Source of the DNA: Variovorax sp. 54
GTDB taxonomy: Bacteria > Pseudomonadota > Gammaproteobacteria > Burkholderiales > Burkholderiaceae_C
Direction of reading: 5' to 3'
DNA length: 64,000 nucleotides
Assembly (NCBI RefSeq): GCF_002754375.1
Contig: NZ_PEFF01000001.1
Coordinates: 6,093,501 to 6,157,500, forward strand
The translations under genes were made by a program, and so were the position numbers. Below the pieces are notes generated by a model. That model saw only the letters and a program-made list of their open reading frames with translations. It made no database searches and had not been told where the DNA came from. Below are positions 1 through 8,336 of the stretch, piece by piece (the stretch's first letter is position 1; every line of letters starts with the position of its first letter).

Positions 1-756
1 CTGGCCTTCGTGCGCATGCCCGCAGGGCACGGCGACGGCATCAAGCCCTCGTCGTTCGGCGATGCGATGTCGCGCGTGGCGGGCATCGTGAAAGGCGCGC
101 TGCACACGCGGCACCTGTTCCTCATCACGCTGCTCACGTCGGCGGCGCTGGCCTACCTCTGGGGCAGCAGCAACTGGCTGCCGACCTACCTGCGCGAAGC
201 GCGCGGCTTCTCGCTGCGCGAGATGGGCTGGATCGCCTCGCTGCCGCAGTACGCCACCGTGCTCGCGGTGTTCACGGGCGGTGTGCTCATCGACAAGCTC
301 GGGCGTGACCGCGTGCCCTTCATCTTCATGGGCGCGAGCGCGGGCGTGGCACTGTCGGTGCTGCTGGCCATCAATGCGCGCGACCCGTACATGGCCGCGA
401 CCTGCCTCGTGGCGGCCAACTTCTTCTGGGGCCTGCAGAGCCCGGCCATTCCGAGCACCGTGCAGCACTGCGCGCGGCCCGAGCACACGGCCAGCGCCTT
501 CGGCGTGACCAATGGCGTGGGAAGCCTCGTGGCGGGCTTCATGCCGGCACTGATGGGTGGTGTGATCACCGCGGTGTCGCACAGTGGCGGTGCAGCACAC
601 ACAACGGTGACAGCGGCCTCGTCCGCGGCAGGTTTCTTCGCGGGCTTTGCGCTGCTCATCGGCACACAGGTCGTCGTGTTCGCGTGCGGCTTTTTGCTGT
701 GGTGGCGCGAGCGCGCGCAACGCACCGCTGCAGTCTCTGGTTCACAGCTTTCGTAG
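1..756 (+). CDS. MFS transporter, C-terminal part (5' end outside window)
   Basis: The reading frame is open from the first base, so the true start lies upstream; about 251 residues are visible. They hold roughly six hydrophobic segments and the Major Facilitator loop signature GGVLIDKLGRD near residue 95, which separates two helices. The pairing of WLPTYLREARGFSLREMGW with this loop resembles the anion:cation symporter branch of the MFS, which imports organic acids such as sugar acids. The substrate cannot be told from half a protein. The gene ends in a 650-base gap and has no visible operon partner downstream. Family is secure; subfamily is an inference. Confidence 0.85.
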   Translation: MAFVRMPAGHGDGIKPSSFGDAMSRVAGIVKGALHTRHLFLITLLTSAALAYLWGSSNWLPTYLREARGFSLREMGWIASLPQYATVLAVFTGGVLIDKLGRDRVPFIFMGASAGVALSVLLAINARDPYMAATCLVAANFFWGLQSPAIPSTVQHCARPEHTASAFGVTNGVGSLVAGFMPALMGGVITAVSHSGGAAHTTVTAASSAAGFFAGFALLIGTQVVVFACGFLLWWRERAQRTAAVSGSQLS

Positions 757-781
757 CGTTCGCCGCGGCTTGAACCTTCGT

Positions 782-820
782 ACTGTGGCCGCTTCGTCAC
801 AGTGAACGGCCTTCGTTTTT
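782..820 (+). terminator. possible terminator after the MFS gene
   Basis: The inverted repeat ACTGTG (782-787) / CACAGT (798-803) and an overlapping GGCCG/CGGCC pair are followed by TTCGTTTTT at 812-820, 26 bases after the MFS stop. The stem is short and the T run is five bases, so this is a weak candidate. Confidence 0.3.
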
Positions 821-868
821 GTCATCTGCGTGAGCAGGTGTTTCGGCCGCAGAACCATCTTCGTATTG

Positions 869-891
869 CATGGCACGCGTCGCGTGCCATG
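869..891. repeat. perfect 11-base inverted repeat
   Basis: CATGGCACGCG at 869-879 and its exact reverse complement at 881-891 are separated by a single T. No T run follows on either strand, so it is more likely a protein-binding operator or a mobile palindrome than a terminator. It sits 113 bases after the MFS stop and about 520 bases before the next secure start. Confidence 0.55.
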
Positions 892-1001
892 ACGCCATTC
901 GGCCTATCGCGCGCGAACAATTGGAGAGAGAAAAGTTCCGCGAATCGTTGAGCTCATTGCATCGATCAGCTACAACTGCGAGCACTTCAACGGACGAGGG
1001 A

Positions 1002-1118
1002 ATGCGCGTGAAATCAACCACAAGAGCCGCAGCCAGTCTTGCCGTCGCCATCGCTTTCGCCATGGCCCCGGCCGTTCACCTGACGGGTGAACGCATCGCG
1101 TCGATGCACGGGCACTGA
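1002..1118 (+). CDS. possible 38-residue peptide
   Basis: A short frame starts MRVKSTTRAAASLAVAIAF, a positively charged start followed by a hydrophobic stretch like a signal peptide or a single membrane helix, and ends ERIASMHGH. The GAGGG before the ATG is too close to be an ideal ribosome site. No family is recognised, and the composition could arise by chance at this GC content. Confidence 0.2.
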   Translation: MRVKSTTRAAASLAVAIAFAMAPAVHLTGERIASMHGH

Positions 1119-1412
1119 GCCCGGCCCGCGACACCCCACCGCGTTCACACGCTCCCCCCACACCCCCGCGTCTTGACGGGAATGGCGCCGCTCGCCCCGC
1201 GCATCCTGGGACCACCGCTGCACACGCGGTGCGGTCCGGCCTGAGCCTGCGTTCCTGACGAACTGGTTGTTCGCCGGGAGGGCGTTGTGCTGCCCGCATT
1301 TCCTGTTGATCTGTCGTTCCACTCATCCCGCGCGCGTCACGTGCATCACCGGCTATCCGCCGGTGCCTGCGGTGCGGCGCATGTTCCTTACCAAGAGTAC
1401 CCAGAGGCGATC

Positions 1413-3647
1413 ATGAAATCACTGAATACACCTGTCGTTCATCGTCTGGCCCTCACGGCCGTGACCCTCGCTGCACTGACGGCCTGCGGCGGCGGCGGAG
1501 ACAGCGGCGGTGGCGCATCCTTCGGCGGCTCCGGCCTGAACGCACCATCGCTGGCCACGGCGCCCGCGGCCGACAGCGGCGACACCACCAAGAAGACGCC
1601 CGACGACGGCGTGCCCGCCGCACCCGAATCGGCAGTGGCTGCGGTCGATCGTTCGGCCCGGCCGATGGAGTTGCCCGACACCGTCTGGCCCGTGAACTAC
1701 AAGCTGTGGTTCCGCCCCGATGCGGCGCTCAAGACCTTCGTGGGCCGCGCCGATGTGGAGATCGATGTGCGCGAGCCGGTCGATGCCATCGTCGTCGCCG
1801 CGCACGACCTCAACTTTGCGCGCGGGCGCACCACGCTGCGCAAGGTGTCCAAGCCGGGCGAAGCGATCCCGCTGATTCCCACGCCGCAGACGCGCGGCGA
1901 CTTCGTGCAACTGCGCCTGAACGACGGCCAGATCGCCAAGGGCAAGTACTTGCTGCACATGGAGTGGGACGGCAAGATCCAGTTCTCCGATGCCGAGTAC
2001 TGCACGCCCGACGTGCTGGCGAAGAACCCGCTGTGCTCGGCCGCGTCGGGCATCTTCAAGGTGGGCCTCTCCACGCCCGAGGGCGTGAGCAGCGATGCCA
2101 TCGTGACGCAGGGCGAAACCAACTTCGCACGCCAGTGGTTCCCCGGCTGGGATGAGCCGGCCTTCCGCCACACCTTCGAGATTTCGGCCGAGGTGCCGGG
2201 CGACTGGAAGACCGTGTCGAACGGTGCACAGACCGAGGCCGTGAAACTGCCCGACGGCTACCAGCGCGTGGCCTTCGAGAAGACACCCTCGATGCCGATG
2301 TACCTGGCCTTCTTCGGCGGCGGCAAGTTCGACATCCTGGCCGACAAATTCAAGAACCCGCTCGACGGCAGCGACATGGCGCTGCGCTGGTTCACGCCGC
2401 CGGGCCGCTCCGACTGGGCCAAGTTCGCGATGGAGTGGACCAAGGTGTCGATGGACTACTACTACAAGTACACCGGCATCCCGTTGCCCTTCAAGAAGTT
2501 CGACACCGTGGCCGCCAACGACAGCTACGACAACAAGCCCAACACCGGCTTCGGCGGCATGGAGAACTGGGGCGCGATCTTCGAGTTTGCCGATGCGGTG
2601 CTCACCAAGCCCGGCGACAAGCCTTCGCTGTATTCGGTGACCGTGGTCACGCACGAGGTGGCGCACCAGTGGTTCGGCGACCTGGTCACGCTCGACTGGT
2701 GGGACAACGTGTGGCTCAACGAGTCGTTTGCGCGCTGGTTCGAACGGCGCACCACGATCAAGTTCCACCCCGAGTACTACAGCTTCTCCGACTACGTGCT
2801 CGACAAGCACAACGTGATCGTGGCCGACCTGAAGCCCTCGGCCGTGCCGGTGCAGCGCAACCTGAACGACGCGGGATCGTTCGGCTTCATCAGCCCGTCG
2901 ATCTTTGTCTACAACAAGGGCAGCCACGTGCTGGAGACGATCCAGAACTACATCGGCGAAGAGGCGATGCAGAAGGGCCTGCAGATCTATCTGAAGGACT
3001 ATGCGTACGGCAACGTCACGCCCACGCGCTTGTGGACCTCGCTGGAAAAGGCCACGAACAAGAAGGTCGCCGACATCGGCGACAGCCTCATCCGCCAGAC
3101 GGGCGTGCCGCTGCTCACGGTCGATGCGCAATGCGCCGGCGACCGCACTTACGTCAACATCACGCAGGAGTCGTTCCCCAACCAGAACCAGTTCCCGGCC
3201 TCGACGTGGACCATTCCCGTCACGCTGGCGTACGGTGACGCAATGGACAAGCGCGAGACCTTCGTGATGTCGAACAACGCCACGCAGGTCGAGCTGCCGG
3301 GCTGCACCGCGGTGCTCGCCGGGCCGACGGGGCAGGACTACTACGTGAGCAACTACAGCGCGCCGTCGTGGAGCAACCTGCTGGCCAAGGTGCAGAACTT
3401 CGCGGGCAACAAGCCCTTGCTGCTGAACATCGAGCGCGATGCCTTCCGCCTGCTGGGCGTGGGGCGCATCACGCAGGCGCAGTACGACCAGATCAAGGGC
3501 GTGCTCAATCTGCCGGCACCGCTGCTCGCCAAGACGCAGCTGAGCCAGCAGAAGATGGCGGCGGTGGATGCGGGGGGCAAGGAAGAGTACCCGCACGCAC
3601 TGCGCTTCCAGGGCAAGCTGCCGCTGCGCGAGAACCAGAAGCGTTGA
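1413..3647 (+). CDS. M1 family zinc aminopeptidase, lipoprotein
   Basis: A 744-residue peptidase of the M1 (aminopeptidase N-like) family, which removes N-terminal residues from peptides. The zinc site HEVAH is at residues 414-418 with the third ligand Glu437 (WLNE), and the exopeptidase motif GGMENWG is at 381-387. The start was placed at the ATG at 1413 because AGAGGCGA precedes it and it opens a lipoprotein signal ending LTALTAC, so the mature protein should be a periplasmic or outer-membrane lipoprotein. A Gly- and Ser-rich, low-complexity linker follows the lipid site. The C-terminal helical domain typical of M1 enzymes is short. It stands alone, 92 bases before another lipoprotein gene. 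Confidence 0.9.
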   Translation: MKSLNTPVVHRLALTAVTLAALTACGGGGDSGGGASFGGSGLNAPSLATAPAADSGDTTKKTPDDGVPAAPESAVAAVDRSARPMELPDTVWPVNYKLWFRPDAALKTFVGRADVEIDVREPVDAIVVAAHDLNFARGRTTLRKVSKPGEAIPLIPTPQTRGDFVQLRLNDGQIAKGKYLLHMEWDGKIQFSDAEYCTPDVLAKNPLCSAASGIFKVGLSTPEGVSSDAIVTQGETNFARQWFPGWDEPAFRHTFEISAEVPGDWKTVSNGAQTEAVKLPDGYQRVAFEKTPSMPMYLAFFGGGKFDILADKFKNPLDGSDMALRWFTPPGRSDWAKFAMEWTKVSMDYYYKYTGIPLPFKKFDTVAANDSYDNKPNTGFGGMENWGAIFEFADAVLTKPGDKPSLYSVTVVTHEVAHQWFGDLVTLDWWDNVWLNESFARWFERRTTIKFHPEYYSFSDYVLDKHNVIVADLKPSAVPVQRNLNDAGSFGFISPSIFVYNKGSHVLETIQNYIGEEAMQKGLQIYLKDYAYGNVTPTRLWTSLEKATNKKVADIGDSLIRQTGVPLLTVDAQCAGDRTYVNITQESFPNQNQFPASTWTIPVTLAYGDAMDKRETFVMSNNATQVELPGCTAVLAGPTGQDYYVSNYSAPSWSNLLAKVQNFAGNKPLLLNIERDAFRLLGVGRITQAQYDQIKGVLNLPAPLLAKTQLSQQKMAAVDAGGKEEYPHALRFQGKLPLRENQKR

Positions 3648-3739
3648 GTCGGGCTGAGTTGAACTGAGCCTTCTTTCGTGAACCCCGCATGCGTCGCCGG
3701 GCGTGCCTGGCGGCGCATGCGTCACCTCATTCGAATCCC

Positions 3740-4147
3740 ATGAAAACACTTCTGAATTCTTTGCTGGCAGTGGCCTGCGTGGCACTGCTCTCGGCCTGCG
3801 GCGCACGCGGCGGGCCCGAGACCGAACTGGTCGGTGTCTACGCCGTCGAACGCAACGGCGTGCTCAAGGAGGTCGTCAAGATCGAGCGAGACGGCGACCG
3901 CTACGTCATGCGCGACAAGGTGCGTACGCCCGAATGGAGCGAACCCAAGATGCAGATGCAGCCTGTGTCACGCGAGCGCTGGAGCCGCATCACCACCGAC
4001 ACGGAGAACACGTCCTTCGTCGGCATCTCGAGCGACCAGCTCGGCATCTTCAAGGTGCCGCCCGGGTGGCAGAAGAACGGCTTCAAGACGCAGACGGGGT
4101 ACTTCCTGTTTTATTCGCAGGGGCCTGTGGAGGCGCACAAGTTGTGA
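3740..4147 (+). CDS. small lipoprotein of unknown function
   Basis: A 135-residue protein starting MKTLLNSLLAVACVALLSAC, a clear lipoprotein signal whose acylated Cys would be residue 20. The mature part is a small, mostly beta-like domain (ELVGVYAVERNGV, then ERDGDRYVMRDKV) that ends VEAHKL. I do not recognise a family. It follows the M1 aminopeptidase by 92 bases in the same direction and may share its transcript. The ATG at 3740 was chosen because longer versions would bury the signal peptide. Confidence 0.75.
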   Translation: MKTLLNSLLAVACVALLSACGARGGPETELVGVYAVERNGVLKEVVKIERDGDRYVMRDKVRTPEWSEPKMQMQPVSRERWSRITTDTENTSFVGISSDQLGIFKVPPGWQKNGFKTQTGYFLFYSQGPVEAHKL

Positions 4148-4180
4148 TTCGTGCCGCTGCTGTTCAGGGCGCGATCGTGC

Positions 4181-4398
4181 CGACGGGGCACCTCGCTCCG
4201 CGAATGTCCTCCGCCCTTCGGGCTCCCCCTTGATTTCGCTGCGCAAGGCACCCCATCCGCACGATCGTTGTCGGCTGCGGTCGTTGATCGGTCGCAAGCG
4301 CAGAGCGTGCCCAGGTGCGCAGGGCACTGGGTGCTCCTCGCAGCGAAATCAAGGAGGAGGGCGAAGCCCGGGGGACATTCGCGGAGGGGAGTACCCGG
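4181..4398. repeat. large imperfect inverted repeat filling the intergenic gap
   Basis: The left arm (4181-4243) contains CCGCGAATGTCC and CTTGATTTCGCTGCG; the right arm (4339-4398) is nearly its reverse complement (CGCAGCGAAATCAAGG, GGACATTCGCGG). Similarity continues weakly inward, leaving a loop of roughly 65-95 bases. The arms also contain the sub-palindrome CCCTTCGGG. There is no coding frame of note. The gap lies between a plus-strand and a minus-strand gene, so it separates convergent transcripts. It has the form of a genome-wide intergenic repeat or a small non-autonomous element. Confidence 0.75.
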
Positions 4399-4433
4399 TG
4401 TCCTGTGCACGCGCCCCGAACGAGAGGACCTGG

Positions 4434-5168
4434 CTAAGGCGCAACGATCGCGCCTTCGATGCGATGGCGCTTCAACGCATCGGCCACAAAGCCAGAAGCC
4501 TTCATCTCCTCGACGAAGGCAGCAAGCAGCGCCTGCGCCTCGGGCCCCCGACTGGCCGGCGTGCCCATGGCTTGCTGGATCACCATGAAGCGCCCCGGCA
4601 GCACACGCACGCCCGGCGCACGGGCAGCCTCGCCTTCGAGCAGCTGGCGAATGCCCGCCGCCACCTCGACCTCGCCCGCCCGCAATGCAGCGAGCGCAGG
4701 CCCCGCACCCTGAAGGCGCACGATCTCCGCCGCCTTGATCTCGCGTGTGAGAAACAAATCGTAGGCGCTCCCAGAGCCGACCGAGATGCGATGGCCTTCG
4801 GCATCGACCTGCGCGTTGTCGGTCAGCGCCGACGATTCAGACACGAGGTAGCTGCCTTCGATCAGCACATAAGGCGCCGTGAAGCGCAGCCCTTCGCTGC
4901 GCGCGGGGTCGACCGCGAAGAAGCCGATGTCGGCCTTCTCGTTCTTCACCGCGTCCACCGAAGCCGCGGCCTTCTCGAACACCACCAGCTCGATGCCCAC
5001 GCCAACGCGCCGCGCGAACTCGCGAGCGAGGTCGATCGACACGCCGACAGGCTCGCCCGTGGCGGCGTCCTTGTTGGCAAGGATCGGGTTGCCGAGGTTG
5101 ATCGAGGCGCGCAGCGTGCCGCTGGGGGCGAAGGCGGTCACGAGGGCGGAAGAGGGCGATGTGGTCAT
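4434..5168 (-). CDS. family 3 solute-binding-like protein without signal peptide
   Basis: A 244-residue protein with the fold of amino-acid ABC receptors: GTLRASINLGNPILANKD, then GEPVGVSIDLAREFARRVG, KADIGFFAVDPARSEGLRFT and ISVGSGSAYDLFL. These match the conserved blocks of SBP_bac_3. The start at 5168 (MTTSPSS) leaves no hydrophobic leader, and the longer frame upstream adds only an Arg- and Ser-rich stretch, so export is not evident. No permease or ATPase gene is adjacent. It may act as a cytoplasmic binding protein, or the true start may differ. The gene follows a ModA-like binding protein gene in the same direction. Confidence 0.75.
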   Translation of the reverse strand: MTTSPSSALVTAFAPSGTLRASINLGNPILANKDAATGEPVGVSIDLAREFARRVGVGIELVVFEKAAASVDAVKNEKADIGFFAVDPARSEGLRFTAPYVLIEGSYLVSESSALTDNAQVDAEGHRISVGSGSAYDLFLTREIKAAEIVRLQGAGPALAALRAGEVEVAAGIRQLLEGEAARAPGVRVLPGRFMVIQQAMGTPASRGPEAQALLAAFVEEMKASGFVADALKRHRIEGAIVAP

Positions 5169-5238
5169 GGCGTCCGTTCGTCGGAAAGAGGAAGGAGGGG
5201 ATGAAGGCCGCCAGTTTACGGGCCGTGAGGCCGCTGCT

Positions 5239-6051
5239 TCAGCGCGCGGAGAGCGGCTCCAGCCCCGTCTTCGCAATCGTCGGCGCCGCGGCCGGCGCGT
5301 TGAGATAGCGAATCAGCTGCCGCGCCGCCTCGGGCTGCTTCGATGCTGTGGCAACGCCGGCCGAGAACACCGTCACGCGCTGCACCTCGGCGGGCAGCGG
5401 GCCGATGTAGTCGATGCCTTCGATGGGCAGCAGCTCGCTCACTTGTTGCAGGCCCAGCGCCGCATCGCCGCGCGCCACGACTGTGCCCACGCGCTCGCTG
5501 AGGATGCGTTTGCTCTTGGGCTTCACCAGGTCTTCGATGCCCAGCTTCTTGAGCAGCTCGGTTTCGTAGTAGGTGCCGCTCGCGCTCGCCGAGTAGGCAA
5601 TCGACGGTGCCGCGAGCAGCGTGCGCTTGAGCGCATCGACCGTGCCGATGTCCGGCTTGGGCGCGCCCTTGCGCACCGCAAAGCCGATCGACGAACGCAC
5701 CAGGTCGACCTGGCTGCCCGCCACCACCTGGCCCTGCGCCACCAGCGCATCGAGCGCGGGGCGCGCGAGGATCACGACGTCGGCCGGTTCGTTGCGGCCC
5801 AGGCGGCTGGGAATCGAATCGCTGGCGGCGCCCATCGACGCGCCGTAGGCCGTCTTCACGCTGCGGCCACTGCTGCGCTCGAAGCCGGGGCGCAGCTCGT
5901 TGTAGGCGGCGGTGAAGCCGCCGGAGGTCATGACGTGGATGTCGCCGGTGGCGGCGGGTGGGGTGCTGACGCAACCGGCGAGGGCGAAGGAGGCGGCCAG
6001 CGCCAGGGCGGCGCGGCGGGTCAGGGCGGAACGGAGGGCAAAGGTGGTCAC
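5239..6051 (-). CDS. ModA-like substrate-binding lipoprotein
   Basis: A 270-residue protein with a Tat-like or Sec leader (LTRRAALALAASFALAGC) and a lipobox Cys at about residue 27, followed by a type II periplasmic binding fold: GDIHVMTSGGFTAAYNELRP, GRNEPADVVILARPALDAL and SVRVGTVVARGDAALGLQQV-like blocks. This is the molybdate-binding (ModA) superfamily, but related orphan proteins bind other ligands. No modBC genes lie nearby, so the ligand is unknown. It is 70 bases upstream of the next binding-protein gene on the same strand; the two may be cotranscribed. Confidence 0.8.
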   Translation of the reverse strand: MTTFALRSALTRRAALALAASFALAGCVSTPPAATGDIHVMTSGGFTAAYNELRPGFERSSGRSVKTAYGASMGAASDSIPSRLGRNEPADVVILARPALDALVAQGQVVAGSQVDLVRSSIGFAVRKGAPKPDIGTVDALKRTLLAAPSIAYSASASGTYYETELLKKLGIEDLVKPKSKRILSERVGTVVARGDAALGLQQVSELLPIEGIDYIGPLPAEVQRVTVFSAGVATASKQPEAARQLIRYLNAPAAAPTIAKTGLEPLSAR

Positions 6052-6139
6052 GGCGTGTGTCTCCTGATGAAGGGTGCCGTCCCATCGTAGAGGCCGAGGC
6101 TGTCAATCGGCCTTCAGGAAATTCGGGGTTACTACCAGC

Positions 6140-6343
6140 CTAGCGCGGCGGCTTGGGCGGGGCTGCGTCCTTGGCGGGCGCATCGGCAGCCGGCAGCCGC
6201 CCCCGCTTCGCAAGCCCTTCGCGCAGCAGGAACTCGACCTGCGCGTTCGCGCTGCGCAACTCCTGGGCCGCCAGCCGCTCGATCTCGGCCCACAGGGCCG
6301 GATCGATGCGCAGCGGATAGGACTTCTTACCGGGACTGGCCAT
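6140..6343 (-). CDS. ribbon-helix-helix (Arc-like) small DNA-binding protein
   Basis: A 67-residue protein. KSYPLRIDPALWAEIERLA gives the short beta strand and first helix of the Arc/MetJ fold, and SANAQVEFLLREGLAKRG gives the second helix; the tail is Ala- and Pro-rich. Such proteins bind DNA as dimers at short palindromes and often repress their own operon. It lies 51 bases downstream of the SPFH gene on the same strand, so the two look like one operon. Its target could be the perfect palindrome just upstream of that SPFH gene (7307-7322); this link is an inference. Confidence 0.8.
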   Translation of the reverse strand: MASPGKKSYPLRIDPALWAEIERLAAQELRSANAQVEFLLREGLAKRGRLPAADAPAKDAAPPKPPR

Positions 6344-6394
6344 CAGAATCAGAGGAAAACGTGGCGGCGGCAGCAGGGAGGTGCCGTGGATGCA

Positions 6395-7291
6395 TCAGGT
6401 GTAGAGCGTGCCCGTGTTGACCACGGGCTGGGTTTCGCGGTCCGAGCACAGTACCACCAGCAGGTTCGACACCATCGAGGCCTTGCGCTCGTCGTCGAGC
6501 ACGACGAGGTTGCGTTCCGACAGGCCCTTGAGGGCCGCCTCGACCATGCCGACCGCGCCCGCCACGATCTGGTGCCGCGCGCTCACGATGGCCACCGCCT
6601 GCTGGCGCCGCAGCATCACCTGGGCAATTTCCGGCGCGTAGGCCAGGTGCGTGAGCTTGGCATCGAGCACCTCGACACCCGCGCTGGCAAAGCGCTGGTT
6701 CAGCTCGGCCTTGAGCGCATCAGCCACCACGTCGAGCCCGGCGCGCAGCGTGACCTCGTCGCTTTGCAGATCGTCGCCGCTGTCGTACGCGTAGAGCGTG
6801 GCCAGGTGGCGAATCGCGGCTTCAGACTGGATGGCGACGAACTTGTTGTAGTCGTCGATCTCGAACACGGCCTGCGCCGTGTCGTGCACGCGCCAGACCA
6901 CGGCCGCGCCGATCTCCACCGGGTTGCCGCGCTTGTCGTTCACCTTCAGCGGCGGCGTGTTGAGGTTGCGCGCGCGCAGCGAGATCTTCTGGCCCGACTG
7001 GAACGGGTTGGTCCAGCGCAGGCCCTCGCTGCGGTCGGTGCCCTGGTACTTGCCGAAGAGCGTGAGGATGATGCCCTCGTTGGGCTTGAGCATGTACAGC
7101 CCCGGCAGCAGCGTGACGCCGACGACGATCAGCAAGATGCTCAGGGGCAGCGGCATCATCCGCCGCACGAGCACCCAGGCGCCGACCGCAAGGATCAGCA
7201 GCGCCACGGCGACGATGCCGTATCCGTTGACGGACCGATAGGGCCGCTCCCTGCGAACCTGGCGGGGGATGGACGGGGTCTGCTCGTGCAT
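6395..7291 (-). CDS. SPFH/Band 7 membrane protein (slipin-like)
   Basis: A 298-residue protein with two hydrophobic segments near the N terminus (about residues 24-42 and 47-64), then the SPFH (stomatin/prohibitin/flotillin) domain beginning [18 protein letters not shown] and continuing through [20 protein letters not shown] to a helical stalk ([23 protein letters not shown]). These proteins form large oligomers at membrane microdomains and often hold or regulate proteases. The start at 7291 follows AGGAGG at a good distance. It is followed by an Arc-like gene in apparent operon and preceded by a LysR gene 24 bases away. Confidence 0.85.
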   Translation of the reverse strand: MHEQTPSIPRQVRRERPYRSVNGYGIVAVALLILAVGAWVLVRRMMPLPLSILLIVVGVTLLPGLYMLKPNEGIILTLFGKYQGTDRSEGLRWTNPFQSGQKISLRARNLNTPPLKVNDKRGNPVEIGAAVVWRVHDTAQAVFEIDDYNKFVAIQSEAAIRHLATLYAYDSGDDLQSDEVTLRAGLDVVADALKAELNQRFASAGVEVLDAKLTHLAYAPEIAQVMLRRQQAVAIVSARHQIVAGAVGMVEAALKGLSERNLVVLDDERKASMVSNLLVVLCSDRETQPVVNTGTLYT

Positions 7292-7306
7292 GAAGGCCTC
7301 CTGTTG

Positions 7307-7322
7307 AAAGTGATATCACTTT
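7307..7322. promoter_or_regulatory. perfect palindrome upstream of the SPFH gene
   Basis: AAAGTGATATCACTTT is a perfect 16-base palindrome 16 bases upstream of the SPFH start codon, overlapping the stop region of the LysR gene. It lies in an unusually AT-rich stretch (TTAATATC adjoins it) for this GC-rich DNA, as expected for a promoter with an operator. The TGATATCA core has the size of an Arc/CopG-type site. Confidence 0.55.
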
Positions 7323-8236
7323 AATATCTTTTTGGAGGTCGTCAAGACTTTCTTTCGGCCTGCCTTCGCCGGTTCGGCCGCTTCGCGCAGGCACTGCGCA
7401 AACTGCGCGACGAGGGGCGGGCTGGCCCGCGGCTTGCGCTGCAGCAGCCCGACCTCGCGATGGAACGTGGACTCGCCCAGCGACAGCATGCGCACGCCCG
7501 GCGGCAGCGGAAGGTGGGCCTCGACCCACGGCACGAGCGCGACGCCCAGGCCTTTCGAGGCCAGGTGGATGAGCCCGGAGATTTCGTCGACCTCGATGGC
7601 GTCGCTCACCGCGATGTCTTCGCGCCGCAGGAACCGTTCGACCATGCGCCCGCCGAACGACGCGCGGTCGTAGCGCAGGAACGGCTGTTCGCGCAGCAGG
7701 GTGCGCCAGTTCCTGCCCGGCACGTTCGCGGGAGCAATGAGCACATAGGGCTCGCGCACCAGGGTCTGCCACGTCAGCTCCGGAAGAATGCCGAAGGGTG
7801 GCCGGATGATCACGGCCGCATCGATGTTGCCGGCGTCCAGGTCGTCCATGAGCCGCATCGACACGCCGGGCGAGATGTGGACGCGCAGCAGCGGGAAGCC
7901 GGCGCGCAGTTTCTCGAGTGCGCGCGCCACCAGCGTCGGCTGCGCGGACGCAATGGCGCCGATGCGCAGCAGCCCGGCGTTGGCCGCGTCGTCGGGCAGC
8001 TCGCCGAGCTTGGCGTAGAGCGCGCAGATTTCTTCCGCCCGCCCCAGCGTGGTCTCGCCCGCCGTATTCAAGGTGGCGGAGCGGCCCGTGCGATCGAAGA
8101 GCGGGAAGCCCAGCGATTCCTCGAGGCGCTTGATCTGGCTGCTGACGGCCGACTGCGTGAGGCCGATGCGCTCTCCCGCCGCGGCAAAGGTGCCGTGGCG
8201 GCACACGGCGATGAAGGTGCGAAGCTCAGTGATCAT
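7316..8236 (-). CDS. LysR family transcriptional regulator
   Basis: A 306-residue protein with the LysR helix-turn-helix at residues 1-60 (TFIAVCRHGTFAAAGERIG, LTQSAVSSQIKRLEESLG) and a two-lobed effector domain from about 90 to 295. It is divergent from a VOC protein and a GltI-like receptor (start-to-start gap 100 bases), the usual arrangement for a LysR regulator and its target operon. The Lys-rich tail (GRKKVLTTSKKILK) is unusual. Effector unknown. Confidence 0.9.
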   Translation of the reverse strand: MITELRTFIAVCRHGTFAAAGERIGLTQSAVSSQIKRLEESLGFPLFDRTGRSATLNTAGETTLGRAEEICALYAKLGELPDDAANAGLLRIGAIASAQPTLVARALEKLRAGFPLLRVHISPGVSMRLMDDLDAGNIDAAVIIRPPFGILPELTWQTLVREPYVLIAPANVPGRNWRTLLREQPFLRYDRASFGGRMVERFLRREDIAVSDAIEVDEISGLIHLASKGLGVALVPWVEAHLPLPPGVRMLSLGESTFHREVGLLQRKPRASPPLVAQFAQCLREAAEPAKAGRKKVLTTSKKILK

Positions 8237-8336
8237 TCTGAATTCATCGAAATTGGTGGTGCTCAGCGATCAAATATATCGTTTTCGGTTATGTGAGTCG
8301 CTGCTTAGAGTTCGCTCACCCTGAACTCCTTGAACG
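8237..8336. promoter_or_regulatory. divergent promoter region, LysR / VOC
   Basis: One hundred bases between two divergent starts, with an AT-rich centre (GATCAAATATATCGTTTTC) in GC-rich surroundings. It should carry both promoters and the LysR binding sites. No single operator is clear enough to mark. Confidence 0.45.

Larger units (their letters stand above)
757..1412. other. 656-base intergenic region
   Basis: No convincing conserved gene lies here. Visible items are the weak terminator near 782-820, a perfect 11-base inverted repeat at 869-891, one short possible reading frame at 1002-1118, and small inverted repeats at 1074-1092 (GTTCACC/GGTGAAC) and 1347-1365 (CACCGGC/GCCGGTG). The promoter of the aminopeptidase gene that starts at 1413 should lie in the last part. 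Confidence 0.6.

Noticed and set aside
1419..3806. A 795-codon open frame opposite the M1 aminopeptidase
   Set aside because: There are no recognisable domains, and Arg and His are very frequent, as expected for antisense of a GC-rich gene.
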